From assembly GCF_036384435.1 (NCBI RefSeq), contig NZ_DASVMI010000166.1, positions 1-64,000 on the forward strand: DNA of 64,000 nucleotides. Reading direction: 5' to 3'. Shown piece by piece: positions 17,519-26,900 of the stretch. The position numbers and the translations under genes are program-made. How positions within the stretch are numbered: the first letter of the stretch is position 1; each line of letters begins with the position of its first letter. Source of the stretch: GSA-30 sp036384435 (GTDB lineage Bacteria > Pseudomonadota > Gammaproteobacteria > Xanthomonadales > Rhodanobacteraceae). The notes below the pieces were generated by a model that saw nothing but the letters and a program-made list of their open reading frames with translations, had not been told where the DNA came from and did not search any database.

Positions 17519-19293
17519 ATCTTCGCCCCCAGGTCACGCGCGCCGACGAGGCCTATATCACCCGGCGCATCATCGACTGCTGCCTACGCGAAAACCTGCA
17601 CGGATTGATCGATGCCGGTGCATGGGCAGAGCCCGATAAGGCAGGACTCGATGCCTGGCCTCATCCGCTTCCATCACGCTGGTGGCGTACCCGCCTGCCA
17701 GGCGGCACGCTGTGGCTTCCCGCCGAGCAGCGAGACTACATGCAGTCGGTCGGTGCAGCCAGCCACGCGTGGCTGGTACGCGACGATGAGGGCATGCATT
17801 ACGAGGAAGGTGTACGCTCCTGGTTGCACCGGCTTGCCAGGGGCCAGGACGAAGATACCGTTACGCTTCACCACCAGTACGCCGACGAAGCCGAATGCGC
17901 GATCGTGCATCGCAATCTGGCTCGCGAGGGCTACGCAATCAACAGCGCATCGCTGGAGTGTCTGTTTGATCAGGCCGATCCATTCGAACGCGCCTTGCGC
18001 TGCGATCAGCTGGCCAGCTACCTTGATCATCCGTACTACCCTACCGCACGCGCCAAGTCCGGTTTCGCCGAGAGCGACCTGCGTGACTATGCTCCCGAGT
18101 TCGCGCCGACGTTTGCCTTGCGCTGGCTGGCAGTGCCTCGTGCAAGCCTGACCTTGACCACGAGGCAACCGGCGTTCTGGCCATCGATGGTCCAGGTTGG
18201 CCTGCCCCATGCGCTTGAATCCTCGCACCAGTTGCTACCCGTGCACCCATTGACCTGGGAACGGCTGGACAACTTCGAATGTCCGCAAGACAGCGTACGC
18301 GCTCCCATGGCATGGCTGATGGTGCGTCCCACGCTATCGGTGCGCACGGTGGCGCCACTGGAACATCCGCGCACACACATCAAGCTGCCCTTGTTGATGC
18401 GCACGCTGGGTGCCTTGAACCTTCGCCTGATCAAGCCTTCCACCTTGTACGACGGGCACTGGTTCGAGCAGGTACTTCGCCACATCGAACGCACGGACCA
18501 ATCATTGCACGGACGCTACGTCCACGTGGATGAATCGCATGGCGGCCATGTCGCCCAGGCACGACATCTGGCGTATATCGTTCGCGGCTATCCCGCCTTG
18601 TCGGCCGACGATACGCTGCTTCCCGTTGCTGCGCTTTGTGCCTCGATGCCCGACGGCAGGCCCTTGGCCCTGCATCTGGCCGATCGCTTCCACGCAGGCG
18701 ACGTGCTCGATTGGTGGCGCAGCTACGTCGCGCTGCTTTGCGATGTTCACCTGCGCCTGTGGCTGGTCCATGGCATCGCTCTGGAATCCAACCAGCAAAA
18801 CGCGGTGTTGCGATACCGCGCTCATGGCGCACCGACCTTGTTGATGAAGGACAACGACGCCGCGCGTGTCTGGATGGACCGCCTGCATACCCGTCATCCG
18901 CTGTTACGCGATCTTGGCTTGCCACACGACGAACGCATCCAGGTAGCAGGCGACGATGCGCTGGCCCGCATGTTCTGTACCATCACCCTGCAATTGTGCC
19001 TGCTGGCCGTGCTTGAAGGTGTCGCCGCTCATGCACCTTCGTGGCGACAACCGTTCTATGCGGTGCTAACCGGCACCATGGAAGAAAGCCTGGCCCGGCT
19101 CGACGCCGATGGCGTGGATACGAGTCCGGCACATCGCCTGCTCGACGCTGAAAACCTTCCGGTGAAATACCTGCTCAGCGCCGGCAGCCTGCTCAGCAAG
19201 CAGGCGACCGGCGCAAGCGACATCAACAAGTTCTACGGCGACACCGGGCCCAACTTCATGCGCAATCGTATCTTGCGAGGCGAGAACGGCTGA
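17515..19293 (+). CDS. IucA/IucC-family NIS siderophore synthetase (first copy, PvsB-like)
   Basis: A 592-residue NRPS-independent siderophore synthetase that forms an amide or ester bond on a carboxylate using ATP. The N-terminal ATP/substrate motif appears in variant form as DHPYYPTARAKSGF (about residues 170-183; the usual form is GHPxHPxxKxRxGF). HGIALESNQQN (~420-430) is the HGI..E.H.QN motif with Asn in place of His. The C-terminal FhuF-like region holds KYLLSAGSLLSKQATG. The ATG overlaps the previous stop (ATGA). The protein is divergent relative to the second synthetase, as expected if the two act on different substrates. Confidence 0.9.
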   Translation: MNLRPQVTRADEAYITRRIIDCCLRENLHGLIDAGAWAEPDKAGLDAWPHPLPSRWWRTRLPGGTLWLPAEQRDYMQSVGAASHAWLVRDDEGMHYEEGVRSWLHRLARGQDEDTVTLHHQYADEAECAIVHRNLAREGYAINSASLECLFDQADPFERALRCDQLASYLDHPYYPTARAKSGFAESDLRDYAPEFAPTFALRWLAVPRASLTLTTRQPAFWPSMVQVGLPHALESSHQLLPVHPLTWERLDNFECPQDSVRAPMAWLMVRPTLSVRTVAPLEHPRTHIKLPLLMRTLGALNLRLIKPSTLYDGHWFEQVLRHIERTDQSLHGRYVHVDESHGGHVAQARHLAYIVRGYPALSADDTLLPVAALCASMPDGRPLALHLADRFHAGDVLDWWRSYVALLCDVHLRLWLVHGIALESNQQNAVLRYRAHGAPTLLMKDNDAARVWMDRLHTRHPLLRDLGLPHDERIQVAGDDALARMFCTITLQLCLLAVLEGVAAHAPSWRQPFYAVLTGTMEESLARLDADGVDTSPAHRLLDAENLPVKYLLSAGSLLSKQATGASDINKFYGDTGPNFMRNRILRGENG

Positions 19294-20468
19294 TGCGTAT
19301 CCTTGGGCCCGTCCTGGCCGCGCATTACCTTGCGGCTTTCACTGCGCTGGGCATGCCGGTGTTCATGCCCCGGGTGCTTGCCGAACTGGCACCCGGCGCA
19401 CCTGCGTGGCTTACCGGAGTGCTCTATGTGCTGCCGACGATATGCACTGCACTAACGGCCCCCACGTGGGGGCGCCTGGCCGATCGCTATGGCCGCCGGC
19501 TTTCGCTACTGCGTGCGCAGTTGGGACTGGTGCTGGGTTTCGCACTCGCCGGCTTTGCTCCCAACCTGGGCTGGTTCGTTGTTGCGTTGTTGATCCAGGG
19601 AAGCTGTGGTGGTTCCTTGGCGGCCGCAAACGCTTATCTCGCCACACAGTTCGGTAATCAGGCACCTGGCGCGCTATCACGGGCCCTGGACTGGACCCAG
19701 TTCTCCGCTCGTCTGGCGATGGTCACCGCGCCAGCGTTGCTTGGTGCGGCGATCGGCTGGGGCTCGGCACAGGAGCTATACCGTTACTTGGCGATGATGC
19801 CGTTGCTTGCGTTCCTGGTGACACTGGGTTTGCCCAAAGACCGGATAAACCAGCCTGGCCATTGCGCGGCTCGATCCATTTCATGGAGTCAAGCCTGGCA
19901 GGATTGGGCCGGCCTTCTCGGCGTGCAGTTCCTGTTCTGCTTCGCGATGGTCGTTACGTTTCCCTACTTCGTGCCATACAGCCAGCATCTGGGTATCGCC
20001 AACGACAGCGTTGCCGGCCTGCTCTACAGCCTGCCTCATCTGGTTTACCTGGTGGCGCTGCCTTGGTGGCGCGGCTCGACGTTGGGCCCGCAACGCCCCC
20101 TGCTGATCGGCCTGATCATGTTTACCATCGCCTGCCTCGCGCAAGCCTGGATGCGCGCTCCGTGGGGGCTTGTGCTGTCGCGATGCATCTATGGCGCCGG
20201 CATGCTGCTGGCCATCGGCGGCATCAACCGCGCACTAGGTGCGCGTGCCGGCAGCCATCGTGCGGGCCACGTCTTCGGCCTGTTTGATGCCTGTGGCAAA
20301 TGGGCCGGCGCTGGCGGCGGCCTTGCCGCTGGTCTGCTGGTCTCGCGCATCAATCTATCCGCACCGTTTCTTGCCGCGGCCTTGGCCAGCGGCGCAGCCA
20401 TCGCGATGGCCGCTTACGTCTTCCGTCCCCAGAAGAGGCAGCTCCATGTCCACGCAAGCGATACGTGA
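19293..20468 (+). CDS. MFS siderophore exporter (PvsC-like)
   Basis: A 391-residue protein with about 12 membrane segments and the MFS loop motif WGRLADRYGRRLS near residues 60-72. Its start shares one base with the previous stop (TGATG), and the next gene begins inside its last 23 bases, so it lies in the middle of the operon. The position between two IucA/IucC synthetases matches pvsC of the vibrioferrin cluster, the exporter of the apo-siderophore across the inner membrane. Confidence 0.9.
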   Translation: MRILGPVLAAHYLAAFTALGMPVFMPRVLAELAPGAPAWLTGVLYVLPTICTALTAPTWGRLADRYGRRLSLLRAQLGLVLGFALAGFAPNLGWFVVALLIQGSCGGSLAAANAYLATQFGNQAPGALSRALDWTQFSARLAMVTAPALLGAAIGWGSAQELYRYLAMMPLLAFLVTLGLPKDRINQPGHCAARSISWSQAWQDWAGLLGVQFLFCFAMVVTFPYFVPYSQHLGIANDSVAGLLYSLPHLVYLVALPWWRGSTLGPQRPLLIGLIMFTIACLAQAWMRAPWGLVLSRCIYGAGMLLAIGGINRALGARAGSHRAGHVFGLFDACGKWAGAGGGLAAGLLVSRINLSAPFLAAALASGAAIAMAAYVFRPQKRQLHVHASDT

Positions 20469-22194
20469 TCAGTGGCACCAGGCCCAGGCCGAATCGCAGG
20501 CAATCGCCTGCTGGCTCAATTGCTATCTGCGCGAATTTGCCCTGCCCCGCGCGCAAGCCTTCTTCGATGATCGCAGCCACGATATTCCACCCGGCATGCG
20601 GCATGGCGAGGGGCAGTTGCTACGCATCGTGTTTGCCGAGCCGGGCCATGCGCTGTGTGTGCGCGTGCGCCGGGTCAGTCGGCTGGGGCGCTGCGAATAT
20701 GTATCGGCGCCTTATCTGAAATCACCGGGCAGCCCCTGGCGTTGTGCAGACGCGCAGGTCACCGTGCATTTCCTGCTTGAACGCCTTGCTCCCGAAACCG
20801 GCTTCAATACCGAGTTGCTTGGCCAGACCTTGAACAGCGTCGCCATCATGCGCGGCGTGCTGGCTCGCTCGCTCGATGCACCCGAGACAGGCGATGCCCT
20901 GCTCGACGCCGAACAGGGCATGCTCTGGGGACACGCCCTGCACCCCACTCCGAAGAGCCGCGAAGGGCTCGCCATCGATGCCGTACTGGATGCATCGCCC
21001 GAGGTGCGCGCCAGTGTGCCGCTGTTCTGGTTCGCCATCGATCCATGCCTGTTGCAAGCACAGGGGCGTGACGTGCGTGACACGCTAGCGCGCGTGGCTG
21101 GCGGCACCAACCGGTATCCTTGCCACCCTTGGGAAGCACAACGACTGCTGGCGCAGCCATTGATGCACAAGGCGATCGATGCCGGCCTCATCACGCCCCT
21201 CGGGGTGCAGGGTGAGGCGCTCTATCCCACGTCATCGGTGCGCACCATGTATCACCCGGACCTGGATTACTTCCTCAAGCTTTCCATCCATGTGCGCCTG
21301 ACCAACTGCGTGCGCAAGAATGCCTGGTACGAACTGGAAAGCGCCGTCGCACTGACCGGGCTGCTCGCACCGACCTGGCGCAGCGTGAAGCGCCAGGTAC
21401 CGGGATTCGACGTAATGCTGGAGCCGGCAGCCACCACGCTCGATTTCGGGATGCTGTCCGACGACGCCGATGCGCTACGCGAGTTGGCCGAAGGTTTCGG
21501 CATGCTGTACCGGGAAAACCTGCCGCGCCCCCAACGCACGCGTTTTCGGCCACAGGTTGCCGGCGCCCTGTTCACCACGGATCGAAACGGCCTGAGCGTA
21601 TGCCGGCGCATGGTGGAACAGCTTGGAGGACGCTACACGTCCACGGCGCTGCGCTGGTTCGAGGCCTATGCGGCCTTGCTGCTCGATGGCAACTGGAGTG
21701 CATTCTTCCACCACGGCATCATTCTTGAACCGCACTTGCAAAATACAGTGATCGGTTTTGAACAAGGCCTGCCTGCACGCGTGTGGATTCGCGACCTGGA
21801 AGGGACCAAGCTGGTCGCCGAAACGTGGACCGGCCAATCACTTGATGGCCTGTCGCCACGTGCGCGGGCGTCGGTACTGTATCCAGCGGATCTGGGCTGG
21901 AAGCGCGTGGCTTACTGCGCGCTGGTGAACAATCTCGCCGAAGCGATTTTTCACCTGTGCGGCGATGACAATGCCCTGGAAGACCGCATGTGGCAGGCAG
22001 TCGCGCAACGGGCTGTACGCTGGCAGGCGCGCCATGGCCGACAGGCACGGCTGGCCGGATTGATCCATGGCGAGGCCATCCCCAGCAAGAACAACCTGCG
22101 CACCCGCCTGTTCAAGCGCGCAGACCGGGAATCCGATTACACCGCCCTGCCCAGCCCCCTGGCAATGACAGCCCTTGCCGAGGTTGCGGCATGA
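20446..22194 (+). CDS. IucA/IucC-family NIS siderophore synthetase (second copy, PvsD-like)
   Basis: A 582-residue synthetase with canonical motifs: GHALHPTPKSREGL (about residues 164-177) and HHGIILEPHLQN (~423-434), plus the C-terminal IPSKNNLRTRLFKR. The ATG at 20446 is internal to the end of the exporter gene and preceded by AGAGG; the open frame extends further up but only as a shadow of the exporter. Together with the first synthetase it should join a citrate or 2-oxoglutarate carboxylate with ethanolamine or amino-acid units. The exact bond is inferred from vibrioferrin homology. Confidence 0.92.
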   Translation: MSTQAIRDQWHQAQAESQAIACWLNCYLREFALPRAQAFFDDRSHDIPPGMRHGEGQLLRIVFAEPGHALCVRVRRVSRLGRCEYVSAPYLKSPGSPWRCADAQVTVHFLLERLAPETGFNTELLGQTLNSVAIMRGVLARSLDAPETGDALLDAEQGMLWGHALHPTPKSREGLAIDAVLDASPEVRASVPLFWFAIDPCLLQAQGRDVRDTLARVAGGTNRYPCHPWEAQRLLAQPLMHKAIDAGLITPLGVQGEALYPTSSVRTMYHPDLDYFLKLSIHVRLTNCVRKNAWYELESAVALTGLLAPTWRSVKRQVPGFDVMLEPAATTLDFGMLSDDADALRELAEGFGMLYRENLPRPQRTRFRPQVAGALFTTDRNGLSVCRRMVEQLGGRYTSTALRWFEAYAALLLDGNWSAFFHHGIILEPHLQNTVIGFEQGLPARVWIRDLEGTKLVAETWTGQSLDGLSPRARASVLYPADLGWKRVAYCALVNNLAEAIFHLCGDDNALEDRMWQAVAQRAVRWQARHGRQARLAGLIHGEAIPSKNNLRTRLFKRADRESDYTALPSPLAMTALAEVAA

Positions 22195-23384
22195 ATTTCG
22201 CCGCATCCCTGCCACGCATCCAGGCGGCCATCGGCAGCTTGCGCAGCCAAGCGAGCGAGCCCGTCTGCGCGTACGTCTACGATCTCGATGCCTTGGCCGC
22301 GCACGCTCGACACATGCGCGAGGCCCTTCCGATGGGCTGCGAGATCTATTACGCGGCCAAAGCCAATGCCGACGCTCCGATACTCAAGGCACTGGCGCCC
22401 TGGGTACACGGCTTCGAGGCGGCATCCGGCGGTGAACTGCGCTGGCTGCGCAGCCAACAAGCCAGCAAACCCCTGCTGTTGGGCGGCCCCGGAAAACTCG
22501 ATAGCGAACTGGCCGAGGCCATCGCCGAACCGGGATGCACCCTCCACGTGGAGAGCCTGGGCGAGCTTCGCCGCCTGGGCGCCATCAGCCAGAACATGCA
22601 ACGCCAGGTCACGCTATTCCTGCGCATGAATATCGCCGTGGAGGGCATGGGCGAATCGCGACTGGTCATGGGCGGCAAACCCACGCCGTTCGGCATGGAC
22701 GAAAGCGATCTCGCCCAGGCCGTGGCACTGCTGCGGGAATACCCGCTACTCACATTCGAAGGTTTCCATTTCCACCTGATGTCCCACCAGCACGATGCCG
22801 CGTTGCAGTTGCGCCTGGTGGACGCCTACCTGGATATCGCGCAACGCTGGGAACACGAGCACGGCTTGACCGTACGCACGGTCAATGCTGGCGGTGGCTT
22901 TGGCGTGGATTATGCCCAGCCTGAGAACTCGTTCGACTGGACCTCGTTCTGCGAGGGATTGCGTGAGCGGCTTGGCCGCAGGCCTGGCGCTCCTGTCCTG
23001 CGATTTGAGCCCGGACGCTTTGTTAGCGTCGCCTGTGGCTGGTACGTCATGGAAGTGCTCGACATCAAGCGAAGTCATGGCGAGCATTTCGCCGTGGCTC
23101 GTGGCGGTACCCATCATTTTCGCACTCCGCCCGCACAGGGCCACGATCATCCGTTCCAGGTGATTCGTGGCGACAATGAACCAGTGTTGCGGAATGCGCA
23201 CGTCACCCTGGTCGGGCAACTATGCACACCGAAAGATGTACTGGCGCGCCAGCAGCCGGTAAATGAGCTGGCCATCGGTGATTGCCTGGCGTTTCCCCTG
23301 GCCGGCGCGTATGCCTGGAACATCTCGCACCAGAATTTCCTCATGCATGCCCCACCCAGGATGATGTATCTGGGATCGGAGTAG
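22191..23384 (+). CDS. Fold-type III PLP-dependent decarboxylase of siderophore synthesis (PvsE-like)
   Basis: A 397-residue member of the diaminopimelate/ornithine decarboxylase family. The PLP Lys is Lys57 in YYAAKANAD, FHFHLMSHQ carries the ring-stacking His, NAGGGFGVD is the phosphate loop, FEPGRFVS the EPGR motif, and GQLCTPKDVL has the catalytic Cys of the partner subunit. In vibrioferrin and xanthoferrin clusters this enzyme decarboxylates a small amino acid, proposed as serine to ethanolamine. ATGA overlap with the previous gene. It is the last gene of the operon; a hairpin terminator follows. Confidence 0.9.
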   Translation: MNFAASLPRIQAAIGSLRSQASEPVCAYVYDLDALAAHARHMREALPMGCEIYYAAKANADAPILKALAPWVHGFEAASGGELRWLRSQQASKPLLLGGPGKLDSELAEAIAEPGCTLHVESLGELRRLGAISQNMQRQVTLFLRMNIAVEGMGESRLVMGGKPTPFGMDESDLAQAVALLREYPLLTFEGFHFHLMSHQHDAALQLRLVDAYLDIAQRWEHEHGLTVRTVNAGGGFGVDYAQPENSFDWTSFCEGLRERLGRRPGAPVLRFEPGRFVSVACGWYVMEVLDIKRSHGEHFAVARGGTHHFRTPPAQGHDHPFQVIRGDNEPVLRNAHVTLVGQLCTPKDVLARQQPVNELAIGDCLAFPLAGAYAWNISHQNFLMHAPPRMMYLGSE

Positions 23385-23403
23385 CGGCCTGCAACGTCAC
23401 ATC

Positions 23404-23443
23404 ATCATGCCGGCGCATCCATCGGGAGATACGCCGGCATGAT
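23404..23443. terminator. Terminator hairpin after the siderophore operon
   Basis: ATCATGCCGGCG (23404-23415) and CGCCGGCATGAT (23432-23443) form a perfect 12-bp stem between the convergent siderophore operon and the SDR gene, so it may serve both strands. The T-run is weak. Confidence 0.65.
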
Positions 23444-23488
23444 TCGTTCCGTGAAGGGTGGTTACAGCCTGCGTCAGGTCATGGCCGA

Positions 23489-24394
23489 TCAGTGCGCCGA
23501 CGCCGTGGTTGAGTAATCCATCTGCTTGAGATCGTCGATCAGTCCCGGGCCGGTCGGCTCCCAGCCCAACTGCTTGCGCGTCTGCGCGCTGGAGGCTGGC
23601 AAGTCCATGCCGACGAAGAGCGCCAGCCAACCGAAATGCGCGCCAGCTTCCTCGGCTGTCATCGAGACCACGGGCAACTGCAAGCCCTCACCCACGACCT
23701 GGGCGATCTCGCGAACGGCAACACCCTCTTCGGCTACCGCGTGGTAACGCGCCCCCGCCCTGGCATGGTCGAGGGCCAGCTTATAGACCTTTGTCACATC
23801 CAGCACATGGGCACCCGGCCAGCGATTGCTGCCCTCGCCCACATAAGCCACGACACCCTTGGTGCGCGACACCTCAATGAAGGGAGAGATCAATCCCTGC
23901 TTGACCGGGTCATGCACTTGTGGGAGCCGTACCACCGACACATTGACACCGGCATCGAGCAATATCGCCCCGGCTTTCTCCGAAGCGGCACGCGGATTGG
24001 GATTGTCCGCGTTGAACACGTCTTCGGTCGCCATCTGGCCCGGCTGCATGCTGCCCATACCGGTACCGGAAGTAATGATCAGCGGACGCGTGGAGCCTTT
24101 GAGCACGGAACCCAAGGCATCGATGACGCGGCTATCTTTTTCGCAGTTGGCTACGAAATGGGCAAAGTCATGATCGAAAGCCGTATGGATCACGGCATCG
24201 GCCCGGGCCGCGCCAGCACGCAAGCTGTCCAGATCCTCCAACGTACCGCGATGCGCCTGCGCACCAGCCGCCTCGAGCGAGCGTGCCCCGGCATCCGAAC
24301 GGGTCAGGCCAAGCACCTCGTGGCCCGCGGCCAGCAGTTCCGGCACGATCCTGGAGCCGATGAAACCGGTCGCACCGGTCAGAAATACACGCAT
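23489..24394 (-). CDS. NAD(P)-binding SDR/epimerase-like oxidoreductase
   Basis: A 301-residue extended/atypical short-chain dehydrogenase. The nucleotide-binding motif TGATGFIGS is at residues 6-14 with Gly7, Gly10 and Gly13. Thr/Ser of the active site may lie in PLIITSGTGMG (~107). The usual YxxxK is not evident (RAASEKAG takes its place), as in atypical NAD-dependent epimerase-like proteins. A good GAGAGGG ribosome site precedes the ATG. It stands alone, with its own ~190-base upstream region. Substrate unknown. Confidence 0.85.
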   Translation of the reverse strand: MRVFLTGATGFIGSRIVPELLAAGHEVLGLTRSDAGARSLEAAGAQAHRGTLEDLDSLRAGAARADAVIHTAFDHDFAHFVANCEKDSRVIDALGSVLKGSTRPLIITSGTGMGSMQPGQMATEDVFNADNPNPRAASEKAGAILLDAGVNVSVVRLPQVHDPVKQGLISPFIEVSRTKGVVAYVGEGSNRWPGAHVLDVTKVYKLALDHARAGARYHAVAEEGVAVREIAQVVGEGLQLPVVSMTAEEAGAHFGWLALFVGMDLPASSAQTRKQLGWEPTGPGLIDDLKQMDYSTTASAH

Positions 24395-24581
24395 TGCACC
24401 CTCTCCGAAGTGGTTTCGAAGAGGCTTTATCGCGCCCCTAGTTATCCTGTAAAAGACGTGTCTTTATCATGGTATAGAAACTACCAGGATGGCATAGACC
24501 GGAAAACACGGCGTGTTTCATGATGCGTCATTGCACCCCGGCAAAAAGCCATCGCCGCGATAAACCCACCTAAGGATTTCC

Positions 24582-25343
24582 ATGTCGAGCCTGGACGCCA
24601 AGCACTATCTCCTGGACATCGCCTTGCGACACGATCGCGTGCCTTCGTTCGATCGATATCCGTTTCACCTGCCCGCCGTAAAGCATCTGGGTCGACTTCA
24701 ATTCCATCCGGCCATTACTTTTTTCGTCGGTGAAAACGGTAGCGGCAAATCCACCCTGCTCGAAGCCATCGCCGTCGCCTGGGGCTTCAATCCCGAAGGC
24801 GGTACGCGCAACTTCAATTTCCAGACACGCGCCTCGCACTCTGCTCTGTCCAGTTGCCTGCGCCTGGGGCGCGGCGTAGCCCGGGCACGCGATGGCTACT
24901 TTCTGCGTGCGGAAAGCTATTTCAACGTGGCCACGGAAATCGAAAAACTCGACGAGGAGCCCGCTCCAGCTCCTCCAATCATCAACTCGTATGGTTATCG
25001 CTCACTGCATGAGCAATCCCATGGCGAATCGTTCATGGCCCTGGTGAAGAATCGATTTTCCGGTGGTAGTTTTTTCGTACTTGACGAGCCGGAAGCAGCG
25101 CTGTCTCCAACCCGCCAGATGACCTTGCTCCATCGCATGCACGAATTGGTGGGTGCTGGCGCGCAGTTCATTGTGGCCACGCACTCCCCCATCCTGATCA
25201 GCTATCCCCATGCCAAGATCCTGGAAATCGGCGATGAAGGGCTGGTCGAAACGCCTTACAAGGAGACCCAGGTGTTCCGCACGACGCGAGATTTCCTCAA
25301 CGCGCCAGAGCGCCACCTACACCATCTTCTTGACCAGCAATAG
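24582..25343 (+). CDS. Small AAA/ABC-type predicted ATPase (COG3910-like)
   Basis: A 253-residue soluble ATPase with ABC-type motifs: Walker A FFVGENGSGKSTLL (residues 47-60), an ABC signature-like LHEQSHGESF (~143-152), Walker B SFFVLDEPEAALSP (~163-176), and the switch His in ATHSPILIS (~203-211). It has no membrane segments and no long coiled coil, so it is neither a transporter subunit alone nor a full SMC/RecF protein. It starts after AAGGA. It ends 12 bases before the convergent DUF748 gene. Cellular role unknown. Confidence 0.85.
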   Translation: MSSLDAKHYLLDIALRHDRVPSFDRYPFHLPAVKHLGRLQFHPAITFFVGENGSGKSTLLEAIAVAWGFNPEGGTRNFNFQTRASHSALSSCLRLGRGVARARDGYFLRAESYFNVATEIEKLDEEPAPAPPIINSYGYRSLHEQSHGESFMALVKNRFSGGSFFVLDEPEAALSPTRQMTLLHRMHELVGAGAQFIVATHSPILISYPHAKILEIGDEGLVETPYKETQVFRTTRDFLNAPERHLHHLLDQQ

Positions 25344-25355
25344 GCAACAGACTGG

Positions 25356-26432
25356 CTACTTTTTGTCCGAAGCTCCCTTGTCCTCGGGGAGATGCTCGAA
25401 ACTGGGGGCGTAAGCCTTGACGAAGGCGTTCTTGAGCACATTGATGATGGCTTCGCTTCGACTGAGCGATCGCTGGTCGATCCTGCCCTCGATAGGCACC
25501 AACGTGGCAAACTGATCCTTGTCATGATTCTTGAATATCCACGTCACGCCTTGTACGGTGGCCGACCAGGCAACTTGCAGTGGATTCTTGTGCTCCTGCT
25601 CGACGTCCTTTTTCCAGCTGAACACCTTCAAGTCATGGAAGATGGGCTTGGCGTACCCGTGTAATTCCTTATCGCGGGCGGCCAGTTGCATGACAAAGTC
25701 GCCGCGACCACCGGAAAAATCCACCCCGGCGTAGGCACGCGCAAAGTCGTTGGCCCGAGTCAGGTCAACATGCAACACCTTGAGATCAAATTTGAAATCG
25801 CCTTCCGCTTCCAGTGGATTGAACTCGGCATGCAGCGTCATAGGCGCTTGGCCCAGGATGTCGGATTTCAAATCTGCCGTAGCTACGGACCCTCCATTGG
25901 CGTTACTGAGATTGGTTACTGTCGCTTCCACATGCGTGGCGCGCAGATCGACCGGCGGATCGGAAACGAAATTGCGGAAAGTGACGGTGCTGTCATGCAC
26001 AGTCAATTGATCAATGCGCACTGGAGTCAGATGCTCCAGTTCCGCGCGCCAGTCCACGCCTTTGCCGTTCTGCGATCCCCCCTTGCCCCGGCTATCGACG
26101 AAGTTGAGCTCGGCATTGAAGAAATCGATCTTGGTGCGAACCACACCCCGGCGCAATGCATTCCAGCTGAGCGCGATATCGATGCGAGGCGCGTTCAACA
26201 ATGGCACGGGCTCGCGATCAACCATGCGATTTACCGTCAGTCCACGCAAGGTGTAAGCACCGCGCCATAGATGGATGTCGATATCCGCGATCTGGCCCTG
26301 ATAATCACCCATCACGGCGAAGCGATGATTGAGATAACGCAACACCGCGCTGGCCAGGAGCAGCCTTGCCACGATCAGGACGATCACAAGCACGGCCAGG
26401 CTGATGAGACTGTAGCGGTATCTTTTTTTCAT
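25356..26432 (-). CDS. DUF748/AsmA-like envelope protein
   Basis: A 358-residue protein with one N-terminal transmembrane anchor (residues ~8-30, SLISLAVLVIVLIVARLLLA) and a long periplasmic part predicted as beta-strands. Segments such as NHRFAVMGDYQGQIADIDIH, LRGLTVNRM and IDFFNAELNFVDSRG, and a repeated pattern of basis-like strands, are those of DUF748/AsmA-related proteins, which have been linked to lipid transport and envelope integrity. The family normally has 300-1200 residues, so this is a short member. Function inferred only. Confidence 0.8.
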   Translation of the reverse strand: MKKRYRYSLISLAVLVIVLIVARLLLASAVLRYLNHRFAVMGDYQGQIADIDIHLWRGAYTLRGLTVNRMVDREPVPLLNAPRIDIALSWNALRRGVVRTKIDFFNAELNFVDSRGKGGSQNGKGVDWRAELEHLTPVRIDQLTVHDSTVTFRNFVSDPPVDLRATHVEATVTNLSNANGGSVATADLKSDILGQAPMTLHAEFNPLEAEGDFKFDLKVLHVDLTRANDFARAYAGVDFSGGRGDFVMQLAARDKELHGYAKPIFHDLKVFSWKKDVEQEHKNPLQVAWSATVQGVTWIFKNHDKDQFATLVPIEGRIDQRSLSRSEAIINVLKNAFVKAYAPSFEHLPEDKGASDKK

Positions 26433-26900
26433 GAGGTGGCGGCAGATACGTGGGTTGGCGCACGCATCGCCACGGCTTTCCCTGCATCCAGGCAGCTTGG
26501 CGGGCGATCATGCATATGGGTAGTGCCGCAGCTAAAGCCCTGGCGCGTCAATAGCGTGTGAGTGCGGATGCCCAGGACACGCCCTGGCATGTTCGAGTCA
26601 TGCTCATGGACGTGATGATTTATCGATCACCTACGGTGATTTCGGTGTCTATGACGTAGGAGACATGTCCGATGCAGGAACCATGCAACATGGACCACTT
26701 ACTCGGTGGTGACCCATCATCCAATCGGCGATGTGCGTGGCGATGGCTGCGCAGATCCTTGGTTATGTATTGATCCACGTCGTGCTATCGGGCGATGCCG
26801 GTCTCGCGGTGCGACTGGAGGCACTACGTCCCTCCCTGGTCGGTAACTTACAGGCTCTGATCAAGAAATAAGACACTCGACCAGCTTGGCTTCATCCGCG
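26433..26900. other. Intergenic stretch with one doubtful small open frame
   Basis: About 470 bases without a convincing gene. A plus-strand frame at 26731-26871 would encode 46 residues with a hydrophobic centre (GYVLIHVVLSG), but it has no clear ribosome site or relatives I recognise. It could be the end of a decayed gene. Confidence 0.4.

Noticed and set aside
26731..26871. 46-residue open frame with a hydrophobic centre
   Set aside because: No ribosome site and no recognised relatives; kept only as a note in the intergenic entry.
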